NCBI GenBank assembly: GCA_001784635.1
Contig: MFRS01000013.1
Span: forward strand, 1 to 21,225
Direction: 5' to 3'
DNA length: 21,225 bases
From: Candidatus Micrarchaeota archaeon RBG_16_49_10
GTDB lineage: Archaea > Aenigmatarchaeota > Aenigmatarchaeia > CG10238-14
Shown here: positions 18,804 to 21,225 of the stretch, piece by piece
Layout of the letters: the number at the start of each line of letters is the position of its first letter
How positions within the stretch are numbered: the first letter of the stretch is position 1
Program-made: the position numbers and the translations under genes
Notes under the pieces: model-generated
What the model was told of the DNA's origin: nothing
Databases searched by the model: none
The model's input: only the letters and a program-made list of their open reading frames with translations

Positions 18804-20895
18804 TCACACCACCCAAAACCTGGCTGTCCGCCTTCTCCATTGGGATGTTATTAAGCACCTGCAATGCCCTGCTGCCGTCGCGATAGACCGTTATGCCCTT
18901 GCACTTCAGCTGGTAGGCCAGCAGGTAGGCCCTCTCGATGTCCTGCGGCGTCGCATGGTTGGGGAAGTTGACCGTCTTCGAGACCGAGCTGTCCGTGTGC
19001 TTCTGGAATGCGGCCTGAATCCTCACGTGCCACTCAGGAATGATGTCCCTCATCGTCACAAAGACCTCCCTTATCTCCTTCGGCATCTCCTCCATCCCGT
19101 GTATCGACCCCTCCTTCAGTATCCTCTCCATCAGGTCGTCAGAGTAGAACCCCTCCCTTATGGCCACCCTCTCGAATATCGGGTTGGTCTCCACCAGGTT
19201 CCTGCCGAGGCTGCTCTGGACGTTCCGCATGTATGATATCGCAAACAAAGGCTCGATGCTCTGCGAACACCCGGCCACCAGACTTGTCGTGCCTGTGGGT
19301 GCTACAGTAGTTATCGTGGCGTTCCTCATGTGCTTGTACCCTTTGTTGTCCCATAGGCTGCCCTTGAAGTTGGGAAAAGACCCTCTTTCAACCCCAAGCT
19401 TCTCCGATGCCGCCAATCCCTCCTCATGCACGAACTTCATTACCTTCTCGGCCGTCTTAACAGCCTCCTCCGAATCGTATGGTATACCCAGCTCTATCAG
19501 CATGTCTGCGAAGCCCATCACTCCCAACCCTATCCTCCGGTTGGCCTTCGCCATCTCCTCACTCTCCTTTATGGGCCAGACGTTGGCGTCTATCACGTTG
19601 TCCAAAAAATGCACGCCCGTGTGAACAATATCCCTGAGCCTTTCCCAGTCCATCTCAGCCTTCTCCCCGTTCCTGAGCCTCAAGGCCTTGTGAAGGTTTA
19701 TCGAGCCCAGGTTGCATGACTCGTAAGGCCCGAGGGGTTGCTCCCCGCACGGGTTTGTCGCCTCAATCTCCTCCACATGGGAGGTGGGGTTCTTCTTGTT
19801 CATCCTGTCTATGAATAGTATGCCGGGCTCGCCGTTCTTCCAGGCCATGGTGACTATGAGGTTCCACACGGCCCTGGCCTTCAGCCTCTTCGCCACCTCG
19901 CTGGTCCTCGGGTTCACCAAGTCATACTCCTTGTCGTCGAGCACGGCCTTCATGAACTTGTCGGTGACCGCGACCGAGATGTTGAAAGTAGCGAGCTTCC
20001 CCTCCGTCTCCTTGCACATTATGAAGTCCAGTATGTCGGGGTGGTCGACCCTGAGGACACCCATGTTGGTGCTATACCTCCTGAAGCCCTGCCTTATCCC
20101 CCTCAACGCCAGGTCGTAAGCCTCCATAAAGAACAGCGGTCCTGCCGCGATGCCGCCCGTCGATTGTACCACATCCTCCCTCGGCCTTATCTTCGAGAAT
20201 GAGAATCCTGTCCCCCCACCAGACTTCTGCGTTATGGCCGCCCTCCCCAGCGTTCCGTATATCCCCTCGACCGAGTCCTCTATAGGAAGGACGAAGCACG
20301 CCGACAGTTGCCCTAGCTTTGTGCCGGCGTTCATCAAGGTAGGGGAGTTCGGCAGGAACTCGAAATTCACCATCATGTCGTAGAACTTCCCCTCCAGCTC
20401 CTTCACCTCCTCGGCGGACTTCCCATACTTCTTATCGACAGAAGCCATAGTCCTCGCCACCCTCTCGAACATCTGCTTAGGGGTCTCTATTATCCCTCCG
20501 TTGTTGTCCTTCCTAAGGTATCTGCCCTTCAGGACGGTCAATGCATTGAGCGACAGCCCCATATCATCCTTAATGCCCAGCGAGGCCTTTGCCCTCCTTA
20601 CTGTGTCGAGCCTCTGCCTCTGGATTATGTAAGCCTTCGCCACCTTCGCGTGGCCGCTCTCAATCAGCACCTTCTCTACCATGTCCTGAATCAGCTCGGA
20701 GTTGGGTATTTCGCCGGGATTCAGGGTGCCCTTGAGGAGTTGGAAAACCTGCTCCGAAAGCTCTTCTGTCCTACTCCTGTCCTCCCCGCCGACTGACTGA
20801 ACGGCGGACCAGATGGACTGGGTGATGTTCTCCCTGTCGAAGTCGAGGACATTGCCTTCCCTGTCCCTGAATCTAGAAATCGTGCTTACAGCTAT
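18796..20895 (-). CDS. nrdJ: Class II ribonucleotide reductase paralog, no intein, non-standard start
   Basis: It is closely similar along its length to the downstream nrdJ. It has an ATP-cone, LSACFVLP, SGGGTGFSFS, NPCGEQPLGPYESCNLGS with the radical and disulfide Cys, and PTGTTSLVAG. Two features differ. The segment that is KQGG-KRRGANM in the partner reads RQGFRRYSTNM (20062-20091), and there is no C-terminal CxxC. The frame has no ATG, GTG or TTG before Met 20682, yet clear ATP-cone homology extends to about 20889 (ISRFRDREGNVLDFD). The boundary given is an ATA codon 5 nt after a GGAGGGGG stretch; a -1 frame change from an ATG frame at 20966 or 20915 is the other option. It is the first gene of the two-gene operon. 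Confidence 0.88.
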   Translation of the reverse strand: MAVSTISRFRDREGNVLDFDRENITQSIWSAVQSVGGEDRSRTEELSEQVFQLLKGTLNPGEIPNSELIQDMVEKVLIESGHAKVAKAYIIQRQRLDTVRRAKASLGIKDDMGLSLNALTVLKGRYLRKDNNGGIIETPKQMFERVARTMASVDKKYGKSAEEVKELEGKFYDMMVNFEFLPNSPTLMNAGTKLGQLSACFVLPIEDSVEGIYGTLGRAAITQKSGGGTGFSFSKIRPREDVVQSTGGIAAGPLFFMEAYDLALRGIRQGFRRYSTNMGVLRVDHPDILDFIMCKETEGKLATFNISVAVTDKFMKAVLDDKEYDLVNPRTSEVAKRLKARAVWNLIVTMAWKNGEPGILFIDRMNKKNPTSHVEEIEATNPCGEQPLGPYESCNLGSINLHKALRLRNGEKAEMDWERLRDIVHTGVHFLDNVIDANVWPIKESEEMAKANRRIGLGVMGFADMLIELGIPYDSEEAVKTAEKVMKFVHEEGLAASEKLGVERGSFPNFKGSLWDNKGYKHMRNATITTVAPTGTTSLVAGCSQSIEPLFAISYMRNVQSSLGRNLVETNPIFERVAIREGFYSDDLMERILKEGSIHGMEEMPKEIREVFVTMRDIIPEWHVRIQAAFQKHTDSSVSKTVNFPNHATPQDIERAYLLAYQLKCKGITVYRDGSRALQVLNNIPMEKADSQVLGGVND

Positions 20896-20966
20896 ACAAC
20901 CCCCTCCATCTCCATTGTGCTTATCTCCCCCAAAAGTTCATCCCAGGCGCAGAACTGAAATTCCAT
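20892..20966 (-). other. 24-codon ATG frame leading into the upstream nrdJ (possible leader or true N-terminus)
   Basis: This is the first ATG after the promoter. The frame starts MEFQFCAWDELL, contains two more Met near its end and stops at TAG 20892-20894. It overlaps the start of nrdJ homology in the other frame. Slipping back 1 nt on the GGGGG run (20900-20904) would fuse it to the nrdJ frame. It may be a leader peptide, a site of programmed frameshifting, or the genuine N-terminus separated by a 1-nt assembly error. Confidence 0.4.
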
Positions 20967-21001
20967 TGGCCTTAAAGAATAGATAATTTTACTCTCTTTG
21001 A

Positions 21002-21009
21002 ATATAAAA
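21002..21009 (-). promoter_or_regulatory. TATA box of the nrdJ operon
   Basis: On the minus strand this reads TTTTATAT, 35 nt before ATG 20966, predicting transcription from about 20975-20980 and making that ATG the first start codon on the mRNA. Confidence 0.55.
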
Positions 21010-21054
21010 TGATTTATCCTGTCGAAGAAATAATATGTCACTATTGCATGTGGA

Positions 21055-21225
21055 TTACTCCACGATGTTGTGCATCCTCACCAGGTCTTCCCTGAACGGT
21101 TCCAGCTCTTTAGGTATCTTCACCTTTATCTCTTCGGTCAGGCTCATGCCCTTGTCCTTCTTCTCCTTCCATACGGCTGAGTTGAATTCCAGCAGCTTTC
21201 CCGTAAGCGCCTCCATCCCGAAATC
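21055..21225 (-). CDS. valS: C-terminal fragment of probable valyl-tRNA synthetase (runs off the window)
   Basis: The last 56 codons of a minus-strand gene are visible, ending at TAA 21055-21057. The segment KLLEFNSAVWKEKKDKGMSL, followed by KVKIPKELEPFREDL and MHNIVE, resembles the anticodon-binding-domain end of archaeal valyl-tRNA synthetases. Only this fragment supports the call; another class Ia synthetase is possible. It lies upstream of the nrdJ operon in the same direction, separated by about 90 nt that hold the nrdJ promoter. Confidence 0.6.
   Translation of the reverse strand, partial: DFGMEALTGKLLEFNSAVWKEKKDKGMSLTEEIKVKIPKELEPFREDLVRMHNIVE

Noticed and set aside
18141..18854. 237-codon plus-strand open frame opposite nrdJ
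   Set aside because: It is rich in Leu, His, Val and Arg in a pattern that mirrors the G/C-rich antisense strand of nrdJ. The opposite strand has clear family motifs throughout.
1..21225. tRNA or rRNA genes
   Set aside because: I checked the intergenic gaps by eye for T-arm-like and cloverleaf sequences and saw none. T-arm-like strings occur only inside coding genes such as prs.

Overview
The window is archaeal, probably from an uncultured, DPANN-like lineage (the domain is well supported, the lineage is inference). The support for Archaea is a complete ABCE1 ribosome-recycling ATPase with its two Fe-S clusters, a zinc-ribbon/KH NusA-like protein directly upstream of it, an Lrp/AsnC regulator, HEPN-MNT and RelE/AbrB toxin-antitoxin pairs, and many TATA boxes placed 22-30 nt before start codons as in leaderless archaeal transcripts. 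Core genes are G+C-rich with heavy use of AGG, ATA and AAG codons. Several small orphan genes are visibly A+T-richer.

Layout. Positions 1-2417 hold two copies of a two-gene surface-protein cassette arranged tail to tail: a small secreted Cys-containing protein and a membrane-anchored CxxC beta-domain protein. A small conserved membrane protein follows at 2579. Positions 2936-6401 hold information and central metabolism: PRPP synthetase on the minus strand, then a NusA-like protein and ABCE1 as a plus-strand operon. Positions 6404-9163 are accessory: an orphan gene, a polysaccharide deacetylase, a RelE/AbrB toxin-antitoxin pair, an A+T-rich orphan gene bracketed by two 64-bp direct repeats, and a small zinc-binding protein. 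Four copies of a perfect palindrome, TATAAC-N3-GTTATA, are scattered through this region. Positions 9230-12022 carry a GT2 glycosyltransferase, a DUF1616-like membrane protein, a HEPN-MNT pair, an Lrp regulator and a probable 47-residue protein. Positions 12147-15334 carry an APC-family permease, two orphan genes, a methyltransferase-like gene and a ferredoxin/MIP18 iron-sulfur operon.

Positions 15393-20966 hold a tandem pair of class II (B12-dependent) ribonucleotide reductases in one operon. The downstream copy contains a 448-residue LAGLIDADG intein placed exactly at the conserved GG-KRRGANM segment. Its +1 residue is Lys, which is not a splicing nucleophile. The upstream copy has no intein, has a diverged version of the same segment, lacks the C-terminal CxxC, and has no normal start codon in its own frame. 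A short ATG-initiated frame leads into it through a G5 run. The window ends in the C-terminus of a probable valyl-tRNA synthetase.

Strongest leads: (1) the intein and diverged loop in the NrdJ pair; (2) the frame problem at the upstream NrdJ start; (3) the palindrome family and the hairpin-rich 64-bp repeats at 7.5-9.2 kb; (4) the mirrored surface-protein cassettes.
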